Shown here: piece after piece, positions 25,701 through 36,910 of the stretch
How positions within the stretch are numbered: the first letter of the stretch is position 1
How the letters are laid out: every line of letters starts with the position of its first letter
Origin: Fasciolopsis buskii
Lineage: Eukaryota > Platyhelminthes > Trematoda > Plagiorchiida > Fasciolidae
Assembly (NCBI GenBank): GCA_008360955.1
Contig: LUCM01009864.1
Span: 427,755 to 491,754 of the forward strand
Direction of reading: 5' to 3'
Length of the DNA: 64,000 bases
Position numbers and translations under genes: made by a program
Notes under the pieces: model-generated
Seen by the model: only the letters and a program-made list of their open reading frames with translations
Told to the model about the DNA's origin: nothing
Database searches by the model: none

Positions 25701-28700
25701 GAGTGTCAGATATTTCGTCCTCAGGACTGCTTCCCGCGCGATCCGTTTACCTGAGGTCTAGCCTTAATATTAAAGAAAAAATAACACGCATTACGCCTTT
25801 CTCTTTTAGCTATAAATAGGCTTCAGTCATTTGTAATTGGACCGGTAAACTGGAAAGTTGAATATTTGGGATTGGAACAAAACACTTCAACTGGTTTAAA
25901 TCACTTGAGACATCCCTTCCGATAACTGACTTCATCGATGTTTAGCCAACGACAGCCAATGAAAATATTTTCGGCTGAAATCGAAGACTATGTTGTCAGA
26001 ATAAAGTGTTCTTGCTCGACAGCATGAATGGCGAATAACCAAATAACTGACAACATCTTACCATGAAAAAGTATATGTGACAATTCGATTTTTCCAAATG
26101 CCTTGAAATGAGTTCAGTCTGAGTATATTAATTAGTTAAGTGTTCAGAATCATTGTTTTATCACACATTGTGAATCCTATCATTGTTAAATCATTATAAA
26201 TCACCCATTTTCCTCCAACCAGGTGATTAAGGATTCATTGTTGGCAAATATGGACCGAGCATTAGAGAAACTGTTATTCTATTCGCTTTTGCGAATCCGT
26301 CCAATCCTAACCACGCTCACTTACCTTATTTTCCGTATGTAACAGCTGGACAATAACACGCACGTGACTGGCATAATTTTTCACCGCGATAACGCGCATA
26401 ATGTTCGCCGCATCTTTCTGGTACGAGTCGGAAGCGTTGGACGAAGCTAAAATTAGACAAGCATCTGCTTCTACCATTCGAACTCGTTGCAAATCGCCAT
26501 GGTCCATGACGGTACCCTGTAGGTTAAAAGGAAACCAAACGGGGATTAAACACTTTTTAAAACCGAATTACCCGGATTTGTGGACAAAGAAGTTAGTTGT
26601 CTTTGCATTGCTCAGTAGTATTATGTACTGCTACATCGAATAAAACCTATTCCGTATTGAAAACGAACTAGAGAAGAAGACGTAAAAGCATTGTTGGCTG
26701 ACACAGGTACACACTGTATCATAAAAAATCACTGTTTTCTAATGTCACAAAATATACACGAGCGCCAAATTTACGGGACCCCTTTTTAAATTTATTGTCC
26801 CTAAAAGCGAAAATGGAGTGCCCAAATGATCTAACATATGTGAATTTGCTTTCAGCACATGAGTACCATGATCGCTATAGACGAACATGATATTCAGTAC
26901 GGTTAGACAAAACGAAAATTCCACGCAACGAGAAGACAACAATAAAAATTTGATCAACTGGACCTTCAAAAAAAACCAGTCGTGATTATCATCAGCTGCA
27001 GGTACGGACTGCAAGCACTCGATTTGCTGTAGACTCGCACCATCGCTAAGATAAACGTAAACGGCCAAATAGAAGAGTTTGTCGAACAATTAACCAGATG
27101 GTTAATGAAATAGATAGCTAAACGGAACAAATGGCCCACGTTTCATCGGCGCATACTGTTGACTGAACACTTCAGGACAGACAGAGTTTTCGAAGTTTTT
27201 CATAGTCTGGATTGACCAACTGATTGAACGAGAATGGAAAACTTTCTGTACAGATACCAACTGCTTGAAAATACCTGAGATAACTAGGGAACTCAAATGC
27301 TATTGATGTTGATAATTAAAGCTATGTTGAGGCCCCTCATTCGACACAGATAAGTGATATATATCAGCGTTGATTAGGCGAAAACATGAGCTTACTGATC
27401 TCCAAATATGAGACTTCCAATGCAGACGAGTATGATACCTCGGATGTTGTCCCTAGGTTGTGTTCGAGAAAGACCATTGCTTGTGGTTATCTACGCTCAA
27501 GATAAACATATGCCCGTCTAATTGCCACTAGCAGACAAAAAGCAAGCAATTGTGCCAAGGACAGGGTGAGCTATTTCACCCTAACAGTTCTTTCCAAAAA
27601 AAACGCAACACTCCAACAATGACAATTTGTCGGGAAACTTTTATATACGTGAGGTGAAGTCAGTAAAAAGTGTATTCTTCGCCTCTCCACTTTCTGCTAT
27701 ATCGTGGTCCTGTTGAACCCTGGTCCTTATAGCGCCCATTCAGTTGCAAATTTGTTATAGTTCAAACTGCATTGCATCCTGCAGAGTACGTGTACGGATA
27801 CTTCAGCTATTCAGTAAAGAGTAGTATTCGACTAGAAGTCATTCACGTGAACTGATTTCCCCGTACGAAAGTTGCAATTAAACTTTCGTATTTGCAGGCC
27901 CCTGAAATGAACGTAATTCCGGTGTATTTTTCCGCCGTCGACCTCGTTCTCCTCTTCTCAACCCTGCTTCACGGAGAGGTCCGATTTGTGCTCGTGAACG
28001 GCGTTCCGTGTAAATTCAGTGCGCAAACTGCCAGGTTCTTAGTAAATTTTGTAAGATCTGCTTCCTGATTCACCGATGTCAAAAAAGTCAGTGATTTCCG
28101 ATTAGGGTAATTTGCTTTCGAATGCACAATGAGTAATCGATCTAATTAGTTTTTCTTGCAACGTAAGATCATAATACATTAAACGACAGCATGAAATGAC
28201 TTTTTTTTTCTAGGTTCGTCTAAGGTCCATTGCAAATTCGCATAGAATAGGCGATTGGCGAGCGAGATTATTTTGTCTCAGATTGTGAATTATTATCGCA
28301 AGACTAAGCAGGAAGGTCGCCACGGGGCTTCAACTGTGTAACCACCGGCGCTGTCTGACGCTCCCAGTGGGCGTTGGCTCGTGTCGAGTGTTGAACTTCT
28401 CCCAATTTCCTGTCCGTTAGGCGACGCGTTCGGGGTTTGCCACCCCAGTGCATATTCCAAGTATCACACTTGAAATATTTTACTACGCAAAACTCTACAA
28501 ACACGGATCACTTACGAATTAAATCAACGCTTGGACCAAACCTGTCAGAAACCTGAATTATCGCAATGTTTGGATAGATGCAGTATTAATCACAAACATG
28601 TCAACCTCACTCTGGACATAGATGACAAGATTTTACTGATCGCAGACATTTGCTGAGCATTCGCTTGCCAATTAGATGTTCTAATTTCATCATAAACATA

Positions 28701-31700
28701 TTAAACCGAATGGCAAAAGTAACCTTCAACAGCTGGTCCTTCCAGGGCATGAGATCCACGTTTAAGTTGGTTTTACATTGCTTTAAATTCTTTTGACAAG
28801 CTGTTTTTGACAAGTTGAGATCCTCAGCAAACTTTGCGAATGCGAAATTCTTTAGGATGGTAATGGTAGTATTAATACTAAAAAAATGCTAGGTCCAAAC
28901 TTAGCAAATAGATTAAGTGGTCGATCGGACGGGGGCGGGTTAAAATTAGGACGGAGAATGGATGACAAACTAGAACTTTGGGACAAAAAACACTTCCATA
29001 TAGCAACTATAGGAGAAGGGTGGGTCGCTATTTTGGACTACGAATTCCGCTGACATCGAACCGCCTAATGCTGTTCGTTTCACCACTAAAATCGCGCGAT
29101 AAATCAATAACGTGTTCGGATTTTCGAATGTGCTAGAATGACGAACGTAAGCAAGACGTAGCAACCTAACAAAACGATTTTGCAACTTAACCAGTTCGAA
29201 CTGGGCATCTTGTTATTCGATGACAATGTATTGGGATTCAATTTTGCTTCTTTTTTATCTACATTTTTTTCCTGACAACTGCTGGTTTGTTCCCAAGCCG
29301 AACATTTGGAAACTAAAAACGAAGATCGGTTGTAATTTTTCAAAGTATGGTGAAAGTAAACAAGAGCAATCAAATAAAAAATCCTGAGATGAGAAAAAGT
29401 TCTAATCGATTTACAATCACATGATGGTTTTGTACATTCCTATCGTCTAAAATAACTGTGATACTTGTTCTTCAGTTAAAGATGTTGCACACTCTTCACA
29501 GCAGTAATCCAATCTCTCGTTCAGTGGATATGTGTGGTAGGCCAATCAAACGCTCTCACAATGGATGCAATTTACAAGGAACAATTTGCTTCGCAAAACC
29601 ATTTATAGAACATCCGTTCTCCTGCGGGTAAGCTGTTCCAGTACGAGATCCGGGATATTCTATACGTATGTTTTAGTGTGAAACTTCTCGATCTGGAGAA
29701 TATGAGGGATGCTTTAAGGGATAACCGCGACAGTCTCCTTGAACTTCATGGCAGAAATGAAAAGTTTATAGAAAAGAGCCGTGGATACCTAATGGGGAAG
29801 GCAACTGGCGATTGAGTGTATTCGGACTCGTGACCTGCTATTGTTTACAGTACCAAAGCTGGGTACAATGGATTTTGATTCTCGATAAGTGATAGGCGAT
29901 TCCTTAGAACATTTAGCCTTTTCGTATCTGGTGAAATAGCGATGAAACTACCCTGTTGACACTTGATTCCCTACGCGATCTCCACTTGAAAATTCCAAAT
30001 CAATTGAGCTGAAGTGGCGGCAGAGGACAGTCGTATTTTTAGGTTCGTCAGAATTGCCCGCGTTAAAGATCGGGACTGAAGATCGTAAGCCACTCATCAA
30101 TCACCACCTCCGGTGAACAAATAGATCGTGAACTACGCGTTCACTGACATTTTCACTGAAGTCAAAGTTCAGATAAAGTATGGGCACTTTTCAGAATACT
30201 CTTCCATTCGCATTCATAACAAGGGGCATTGAGTATCTCTGTGGACACGTGGTAAACCTGTTAACGTGACTGCAGGAGATTTGGCACTCTGTATTGTTAT
30301 CCCATGTCTATGCAAATACGGGAAAACGAGGGATGATAACTTCGGTTTTGAGATAATAAACCAAATCCAGTGATATCATACCAAGCAAACAACGACTTCT
30401 GTCACCGTTTTATGAAAAGTAAGCAATGCTATTCAGCAAAAATATTAGATTGTAAAACTTGCCTTGGGATAGACTACCCATGGTAGTCGAAACGTTGGCT
30501 TACTACATCCACCGACAACGCTGTGCTATTACCATTATATCATTTACAATAAAATTATCATCTAGATAAATCATTATCTTGGACTGTTGTCTTTCAACTA
30601 TCTGTCATACCTTTCAGTGAAGGCGGGGTGGCGATAGATCAGTGTTACTCGAATATTAAACCTCGATCCATATTGAGCTTTGTTTTGTTGTGACGAGAGC
30701 CACTGGTTTAATCGACCAAGCCCCAATTTCCAAAAACAGGTACTTTACATATTCCATCTCCCTGTGTTAATCGGAAACGCGATATTAAAACGGACAGAAA
30801 GTCTCGGGAAAATCATTTACAAGGTCAACCACGTCGTCACACAGATAGGCACTACCGTGACTTTCTGTCAGTTGTGTGGATAACGTACCAACGCTTATTA
30901 ACCCTCAAATTTGTTCGTGCTGTATATCCGGTGGTAGAAAAATATCAAAAGCAGTTCAGTCATACATGTGCCAGGTTATCTAGCATTTCAGTTAAGGGAG
31001 GGAGCCATATTCCTTTATCTTAATTCACGACAATTCAGGAGAATAAAGCTCAAATTTTCCAGCGGAATGCGAAATCTTCCAAACGGTCTTCCTTCGAATG
31101 TTACCAAATTCATTTAGGTCAAATGCAGGGGAAAATAAAGTCCCGTACACGGAAGCATAGAGCCCCTTTTTTGGTCGGTGGGAGTTTGGCAACATTCACG
31201 ATTTCAAGCTGCGACCTCCAGTAGATTCGCTTCATTTTGCTCATAAACGAAGACCAAAAGCATCTTCGTACGAAGGCTGCTTTCGATGGATAGTTTCTAG
31301 CAACAGAACCCCGTAGATCATGAACCCCAGTTCTGTCGGGTATAAATAATGGGATACCATTGGAGCCCCAGAGCAGAAGCGTGGTTTAAAATAATTAGTT
31401 CCCAAATTGTCACCGGCTGAAATAGAGTAACAAAATAGAGTTTGCCGATCCAAAATTTAAAATACATTTTTTGCCAGCTTGTTCAACAGGTCTGGACCCA
31501 AGAACATGAGTTATCAGTGAATAAATCTGATTCAACTAACAGATCCTCACATTTTCCCAGGACGTGTAACTATTAGTAGTGGTTCACTTCAAGACACCAT
31601 GATTGCCAAACAAATCGTTCGTACATCAAAAGCTAATGGTTGTTTTCGACGAAAAAAAAAACATTTCCGTTTGTCTAATCGTTCGCCCGCTTGGTTTGTC

Positions 31701-34410
31701 ACGCAGAATGCCGCACTCCCAACGGGTTCAAACATGCAGCCTACAAACAACCTAACAAAATTTCTTCCAGCTAGGTAAACACCTCATCGGGTTGTGATTT
31801 TGACAGAAATGACAGAATATTATTTGTTCCAGACAGACTCACTGGAGGTAAAGTTAGCTTGAATAAAACATTTCTTCTTCTGGTTAGCCTGAGACTCCGG
31901 AACAGAGAACGCAAAGTCTTGCGTGGTAAGATGTTTTTTTTCGATGTTCATACCGACTTGATAATACGTCTTGATTTGGAAACCGAAAGGTCTTTCAATG
32001 GCTGTCAGACAACCCCGAAGGTAGTTATAGCTGTTTCTGTTTGAACCGACAGCGCATTAATAAATGTCAGTAGTAAAGGTAACTTCCCACGGAAACTGAC
32101 CCTTTAGCGCTAAATTATCAGGATACTCGCTTAGTCCAAACTGGGACTTCTGATACACATGCAAAATTACCGCGTTGCACCGCAACAATCTAATCACTGG
32201 TGATTACCATAAAACAGGGGGTCAAAACCGTTCTTTTTTATTACCGTTGGTATTGTTGTTCACACGTGACTACCATGTAGCTTCGATGTGAGAATAATTT
32301 GGCTCGCAGCGTGAAGTTAATATCCGTCAATGAACTGAACAAAACGGTTGACTTGTTGACCTTTAAAAGTCAGGATAAATTGGTGATCGGAAACAATAAG
32401 CAAAAGATGTGCAATGTGCAACAAAATCGAGTCTTTCAGGTAGAATGGTAGACTTTCTATGGCTAACTACGTACGTGGGTTGTTTTAATTTCTTTTTTCT
32501 TGCAAACTGTTATTTCCACAAGGGTTTGAGGTTATTGTTCGGTCTGCCGTCCGCTTACCTAAGCAAAACCTCATGCGAATAAAACGTCAATACGTTCGGT
32601 TGTTGTCGGTCTTTGCCCACCTGTTTGACCGATAGTCGCCCCGCGTATTCATTGTCCAATTGCCCTTCCTTTTCAACCCAAGATCCACCTGCCCTCGTAC
32701 CTTTGTCCCCATTTAGACGAACAGAAACTGTTCGTTCACAAGGTGCAATGACGAAACACCGGTGGCTGCAAATAGTTTTTGTCACCAATGTGGTTACTGG
32801 TTGGTGAACCTTATCTGGTTTGCCGAAACAAATGGTAATACCGATTTGCAACTGTCAATAAAAATTTCGGGTGCATCTCTTAGTCTTCGAAAATAGCCAA
32901 ATTTTGTAAGTCACGTGATTCATTCTGTTTATTCGCTATTCTCTTCCAGTAGGCTTTTCCGTTGAGATTAAATTCACAAGACCTGGTCATACATCTGAAA
33001 AGGAACGATTCTCACGCTAGTCATGTATAAGTACGGTAAATTTAATGTCTTGGAAACCCTTGCTTAAGAGTTTTGATTCTATCATTTACAGACTGCTGGA
33101 TTTTGCCAATTATAATTTCAGACATCTCAAAGTATCGCTGACCGTAGTAATGATGAGAAAAGGGCGCGTCCAAATCTTTTCATTTAGCGATATATCCGTC
33201 AAATGGATCTTTTGAAAGTGATTTCGCCAGTGAAATATTTGTAAGTCATTTGAATAAGAAGCTGTAAGAGCAAAACAACAAGACCGTAGTTGTTCGGACT
33301 CGTGCGGTATCCCCGGTTTCGAAAACGCCAGAAAAGCCTCACCAAACATGTCTTATGAGGATGCAACAGCTAAGTAGTGCTCCTACAGTCTTCGTTGAGC
33401 TAGGAACTCACTCAGAGACCGGGAACATATGGCTATCTTCAGATGGAAGTTCTCCAAAATGGTGATATCACGAATCACGTGCAACGATAATTGAACAGGA
33501 GCGTTTTTTTAATGAACCATTTTCATGGTACGGGAAGGTTACAGGTTTCATTTAATGGCGGAAGGCATCAGCTGTCGTCTATACATCTCGAGTGTTCTAA
33601 CGACCCATAGTACCTCTCGAGTTCAATTTTTGGCGTCACGGTTGCCTCACCTCGCCCCAAATAATCTAGTAGGCCCATATGGCAAAAAGCCAATCGATTA
33701 CACATGCTTCTAGCATGACATGAACAAACGTATTCCCTTGTGGGTTCAGCTGGGTTGGCAGGGTTTCTGGTGTGCAAAATGAATCCTCCCCCACGCTCCC
33801 TGCGTTTGCCTCAGCATCCAAGTGCAGCGACTGCAGTCAGTCATTTTCAAGCCTTCCTCTTCATCTTCTCTATTCACCATTTTCCGATCACCTTTTAATA
33901 CTGATCACAGTGGTAATTTTAAGTGTAATGTAAGCTAGCGTTTAACCGCTCCGGGCACATCACTGTGACCACAGTAGTTTAGTCTTCAATCATGAATCCG
34001 CTTGCAACATTCTGGTGTCGATTGGAACATTGTACACCTAGATACACTCACAGAACAGAAAATCTGACAAATTTTATTAAACAGGCTGTCGTCATTCATG
34101 CCTAGCGGTATTTACACTTGACAGAACAAAGTTTGGAACAAGTGGCTTGGTGGGATTCTCAAAATTAACGCAAAAGCGGGAAGACGGCAAACTAACAATC
34201 ATTAAAAAGGTAGTAAAAAATCAGGCCGGTCCAAACTCTCTTGTGAACGGTAAATAACTGCAGTTGATCTAATTATTCTCCGCGGTAGATCAATCTCTGG
34301 TGGTGAATAGACCATTAAAGCTACGGTGGCCCCATAAAATATCACTCGTGTATTCTGAAGTGGTCTGAAACCATTGGAGGGGTCAGCTAAGGTGTGAGAC
34401 CAAAATGATT

Positions 34411-34443
<33 letters not shown>

Positions 34444-36276
34444 ACTTTAATAGTTAATTGGTCGTAGGAAGTAAACTTGCTAATCGAAAGGTCAGATATA
34501 TTGTCCCTTTTTATTCGCACTTACTTAAGTGACCTTTTGGAAAGAAGATTGGAGTGGAATAGAATGGCATGGTGCTGGACTACAAACCCTCGATTCACGA
34601 ACCATTTCGGACCAGGTGTGTGGATATCGCTTATCGTCCTTTCTCCACTAGAATCGATTCATGTCAACTACGAAATCCAATTGGTTTGATGGGATTTATG
34701 TTAACAGTGCGTCTGCGTGAGTAATAACACTTGGTAAGGAGATTATTTTGCATCTTGATAACAGGAGAGGTCAACACCTCCATTGTATAGGATCTCCACA
34801 CCGAAGCAAATTGAAAGTTATTCACAGAAGCACACAAGGTTAAACTTTCTAGAGCTGCACCAGACTCAAACTAACCTGAAAATATTTCACACGAGAGAAA
34901 TGCAGGCGCAGAATGCTTTGTAACTGCAAGTCCGGTTTGCACGGATTGATGAAAACCACTTCGACATCGGTTCGTTGACGATCCTCGTGCAAAAAGTCCG
35001 ACAGGAACGTTTTCACCGAGTCCGTGGTTATATCACCGCAGACCACAATGTGTGATTTGCCCTCGGATTTCGTATATGAACCGGAATATTTGTGTGAAAT
35101 GAAAAACATGTCTGCAATTTCCGGTATCGCACTGGCAAACGTGGCCAAAGCGAAAAGAATGAACAGGCAGACAAAACATTTGCCCAAGAAGGTGGCCGGT
35201 GTGATATCCCCGTAGCCAACAGTAGACATAGTCACGATGGTGAAATAGAGCGCGGTCGGATAGGTAATCGGATTGCTGACCTGATACGCGTCCGATCCAA
35301 TCAAATTGCCCGTGTTTTCCAACAACAGAATCATACCGGCTCCAGAAAACCAAATCGATAGGAAATAGGTGCATAGTTGACACATACGCAAACTCGAAGC
35401 GGAACGGACAATTTTCAAATTGTGCAGCACTTCACCCAAATTCGTCAACCGAAATACGCGCAAGAAACGGAATCCAAGCCAACTACGTTTAATAAAGAAT
35501 CCGAACAATGTCGGTGGTACGGTGAAATAGTCCAGGATGGAGTACCAATCGATCCAGAATATAAGTGCATCGCGACAGGCAATAAAGCGTACCACAAAAT
35601 GGATGAGGAAGAAAATGTTCATTGCAAAGTCCATTGCACGCATTCTACGTCCCTTGTGTCCGCATTTTTCTATATCAGTCGGAAAGAAAGTCGCCTCGTA
35701 CACGTAGATTCCAAACGAGCACAGACTCATAATCATGCTAAGCGCGATGAATGCACGACCAGCTAGCCATTGATAACTGACCAATCGAACTGCCGTTAAG
35801 TGTACACCCTGAATGATAGCATGACATCCGGATTTCAATCTGTGCCCGACCCCGGGAGGAGGTGTGCTAGGACCAAGAGCGGAGTGGCTGGTAGAAACCA
35901 TGGAGCCCTGACCTCGTAACTCCATCTCTTCGTTCGTTGGGGTCGTGTTTAAATTAATCGAATTGAGAGATTGTGAGCAAGTCCAGCGACCGGTGGGAGC
36001 TACGCTAGTTCTGGCTGACTGGTCACGTGAGTTCAGCGGATATGGAGTACTATCACCGCCGTTGTATGTAGACCTGGAGGGACGAACACTAAACAACTTG
36101 CTCGCCAGTTGGACCACAACTCGATAGAGAAGAATCAACAGGACGCCACCGAAGAAGCATATTAATGAAGACGAAACGAAAACGGGCCAGAATCGAGTTG
36201 CCATACATGGCTCTTCGTGATTTCGACGACTTCCGGGAGCATGGGTGTGATTCAAATGGCCAGGAGTTTGTCCCAT
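9336..36276 (-). CDS. slo: BK-type calcium/voltage-gated potassium channel alpha subunit (SLO1/slowpoke), whole gene, 4 coding exons
   Basis: This is a pore-forming potassium channel of the plasma membrane; BK channels open with depolarisation and cytosolic calcium and damp excitability in nerve and muscle. Joining complement(34876..36276), (26325..26516), (13952..15245) and (9336..10756) gives an uninterrupted frame of about 1435 residues. Visible in order: S0 (about 29-55), S1 (172-196), S2 (214-233), S3 (239-262), S4 (264-283) with R270, R273 and R276 at the places of human R207, R210 and R213, S5 (299-320), filter TVGYGD (352-357), S6 (363-386), RCK1 (from 409), CISCH (839-843), RCK2 (about 994-1240) and a tail ending [11 protein letters not shown]...VFCL. 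Each splice join reproduces contiguous animal BK sequence. Human BK is about 1240 residues; the extra length lies in an RCK1 insertion and in tail loops. The S0 segment, S6-RCK1 linker and CxxCH argue for SLO1 rather than SLO2. Differences in the calcium bowl and S6 hinge suggest a divergent paralogue. Confidence 0.95.
10757..13951 (-). other. slo intron 3 (3.2 kb)
   Basis: Donor GTAAGT after the split Gly codon; acceptor TCCATCAG. Its main content is a foldback with two arms of about 330 bp (12414-13137). The flanks 10757-12413 and 13138-13951 show no gene or repeat that I recognise. Confidence 0.85.
12414..13137. repeat. Long inverted repeat (foldback), arms about 330 bp, 60-bp loop, inside slo intron 3
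   Basis: The left arm (12414-12744) and the reverse complement of the right arm (12805-13137) align along their whole length, roughly 85-90% identical by eye. They are nearly identical over the inner 100 bp next to the loop (GCGGCCACCCTAACAACACC and its complement). The 60-bp spacer is 12745-12804. On the minus strand the right arm has an open frame of 63 codons (12819-13010) containing a CxxCxxC cluster (AKCVECDLC) and a basic end. The corresponding left-arm copy is broken by stops and a one-base deletion. It could be two head-to-head copies of a dispersed repeat or a foldback transposon; no target duplication was identified. In slo pre-mRNA it would fold into a long double-stranded stem. 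Confidence 0.93.
13952..15245 (-). CDS. slo: slo coding exon 3: end of RCK1 and the RCK1-RCK2 linker
   Basis: The exon runs from [16 protein letters not shown] (phase 0 acceptor, TATCGCAG|GCACAT) to ...STLDIT, ending one base into a Gly codon (ACAG|GTAAGT). It covers residues 532-962. [27 protein letters not shown] aligns well with human [27 protein letters not shown]. Then comes an insertion of roughly 110 residues, basic and Ser-rich, before the conserved [22 protein letters not shown] (human [22 protein letters not shown]). A GYYLAINP block precedes [22 protein letters not shown], matching the human heme-binding CKACH region, then PCGC. The last 110 residues are a polar, low-conservation linker to RCK2. 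Acidic stretches ([12 protein letters not shown]) are present. Domain identity is certain; the insertion could contain an unrecognised intron, but it reads open throughout. Confidence 0.95.
15246..26324 (-). other. slo intron 2 (11.1 kb)
   Basis: Donor GTAAGT after ...HTENK; acceptor ATCGCAG before AHLLN. It holds one SINE copy (17340-17535). Several ORFs of 60-120 codons on both strands (for example minus 18451-18801 and minus 23714-23953) match no family I recognise and lack convincing splice borders. Nothing else was identified. Confidence 0.85.
17340..17535 (-). mobile_element. tRNA-derived SINE, copy 4, in slo intron 2
   Basis: On the minus strand it begins with a tRNA-like head: an A-box-like GATGGCCAAACGGAT, then GCTGGTTCGAATCTTCCC (B box). 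The body follows (CCACTTGGCAGCCCTCTGC, GGCCGCGGCC) and then an AT-rich tail. The head resembles Leu/Ser-type tRNA. It has the same orientation as slo and is transcribed within its pre-mRNA. Confidence 0.85.
26325..26516 (-). CDS. slo: slo coding exon 2: middle of RCK1
   Basis: This 192-bp exon encodes 64 residues (468-531), from [12 protein letters not shown] to LLHTENK. It starts after a CTACAG acceptor and ends at a consensus donor (AAG|GTAAGT); both borders are phase 0. It matches the human stretch from QGSVLNPHDLARV to QMLQYHNK, with the conserved core ADACLIL and NIMRVI.VKNY. It carries part of the RCK1 Rossmann fold. The flanking introns are 8.4 kb (26517-34875) and 11.1 kb (15246-26324), so the exon is isolated and easy to miss. 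Its length is a multiple of three, so skipping it would keep the frame but remove the RCK1 core. Confidence 0.95.
28310..28450 (-). other. GC-rich island in slo intron 1
   Basis: About 140 bp clearly richer in G+C than the neighbouring intron. The minus strand is open in two frames (one reads [20 protein letters not shown] and on to [10 protein letters not shown] before a stop). It may be a fragment of a dispersed element or an old exon; it matches no family that I recognise. Confidence 0.35.
32559..32851 (-). CDS. Exon-like open frame inside slo intron 1, function unknown
   Basis: On the minus strand TTTTTATTGACAG (acceptor) opens a frame [20 protein letters not shown] ... [19 protein letters not shown] ... 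YSHEVLL and ends at a consensus donor (GCTTAG|GTAAGC). The exon would be 293 bp, starting in phase 0 and ending in phase 2. It therefore cannot sit between slo exons 1 and 2 without shifting the frame. It might be an exon of a nested gene, a frame-breaking alternative exon, or a chance ORF. The composition is richer in G and C than its flanks. Confidence 0.3.
34411..34443. repeat. Heptamer tandem repeat (TTCACTA), 4.7 copies
   Basis: Four perfect copies of TTCACTA plus TTCAC, in slo intron 1 about 430 bp from the exon 1 donor. The reverse complement on the transcript strand is TAGTGAA. Confidence 0.95.
34876..36276 (-). CDS. slo: slo coding exon 1: N-terminus, S0-S6, pore, start of RCK1
   Basis: This exon encodes residues 1-467, ending ...RVKYFQ at a phase 0 donor (CAG|GTTAGT). 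I chose the ATG at 36276 because it is the first in-frame ATG and lies 23 residues before the conserved EEPC, which matches the EVPC before S0 in human BK. Three bases upstream of it is a possible acceptor (CTCGCAG|ATCATG), so a 5' non-coding or short coding exon further upstream is possible. Voltage-sensor residues D216 (S2), R230 (S2) and D249 (S3) are kept. Pore residues match STVGYGD. The inner acidic ring is E386 and D389 (human E321, E324). In RCK1, D427, H430, D432 and H459 match human D362, H365, D367 and H394, so the RCK1 calcium and proton sensing residues look intact. The S0-S1 loop is long (about 115 residues) and Ser/Thr/Asn-rich. One 1.4-kb exon holding the whole membrane domain is unusual for a BK gene. 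Confidence 0.95.
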
Positions 36277-36910
36277 GATCTGCGAGATGGGGGCAGTGTT
36301 AGAAACAGAGGACAATTCCCAGAGAAATTATTAGGACTTATTAGTAGACATATATGTGATACGGAGAGAGAAATCACAAATTTCAAGCAATGATGGATAG
36401 AAAGCAATTTTGTTCTCGTTAACTTTATCCCCTGGTCGAAGCAAGGACATATACACAGCGTAGTGCACACATTTTGTATGTTCCCACCAAGAAGATTGGC
36501 TAATGAAAGTAATGTGTGGCAGGCGGTTCGCAAAATAGGGGTGTACGGATTGTTGGTGGTTGAGATAAAAAAAAAGTGGGCACAAGAAAACGACAGTGAA
36601 AAAGTTTTGCCGGGCTCCCATCGCGTTTCGTTTTTCATCTGAAGTAGTATTGAATAACTCATTTTACCTTCTTGACTCGAAACTCACAAAGTAAGGGCAG
36701 GAACTTATGCACCATGAGCCACGAAAGTTCACACAAGTCCGTAGCTTTATTCCCCAGAAACGTAAACAAAGACTAACCGGGTTACTACATCCTGTGAACG
36801 GAGCATCTGCTTCGGGCAATTACTGGAGTGAAAATTAAATCAGAACAGGCGAACGGTGTTTGATGAACCTAAGAAAATGTTGATGATGACAAATAAAAGG
36901 GTATGCCCTG

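Larger units (their letters stand above)
26517..34875 (-). other. slo intron 1 (8.4 kb)
   Basis: Donor GTTAGT after ...KYFQ; acceptor CTTTTAACCTACAG before GGTACC. It contains a GC-rich island at about 28310-28450 whose minus strand is open in two frames, an exon-like minus-strand ORF at 32559-32851 and a heptamer tandem repeat at 34411-34443. No duplicated or mutually exclusive slo exon was recognised. The rest shows nothing coding that I can identify. Confidence 0.85.

Noticed and set aside
35377..35766. Plus-strand frame of 129 codons
   Set aside because: It lies opposite slo exon 1, whose minus-strand reading is unmistakable.
36280..36315. Upstream extension of slo exon 1 to a TTG codon at 36315
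   Set aside because: TTG is not a normal eukaryotic start and the stretch includes a possible splice acceptor just before the ATG at 36276.
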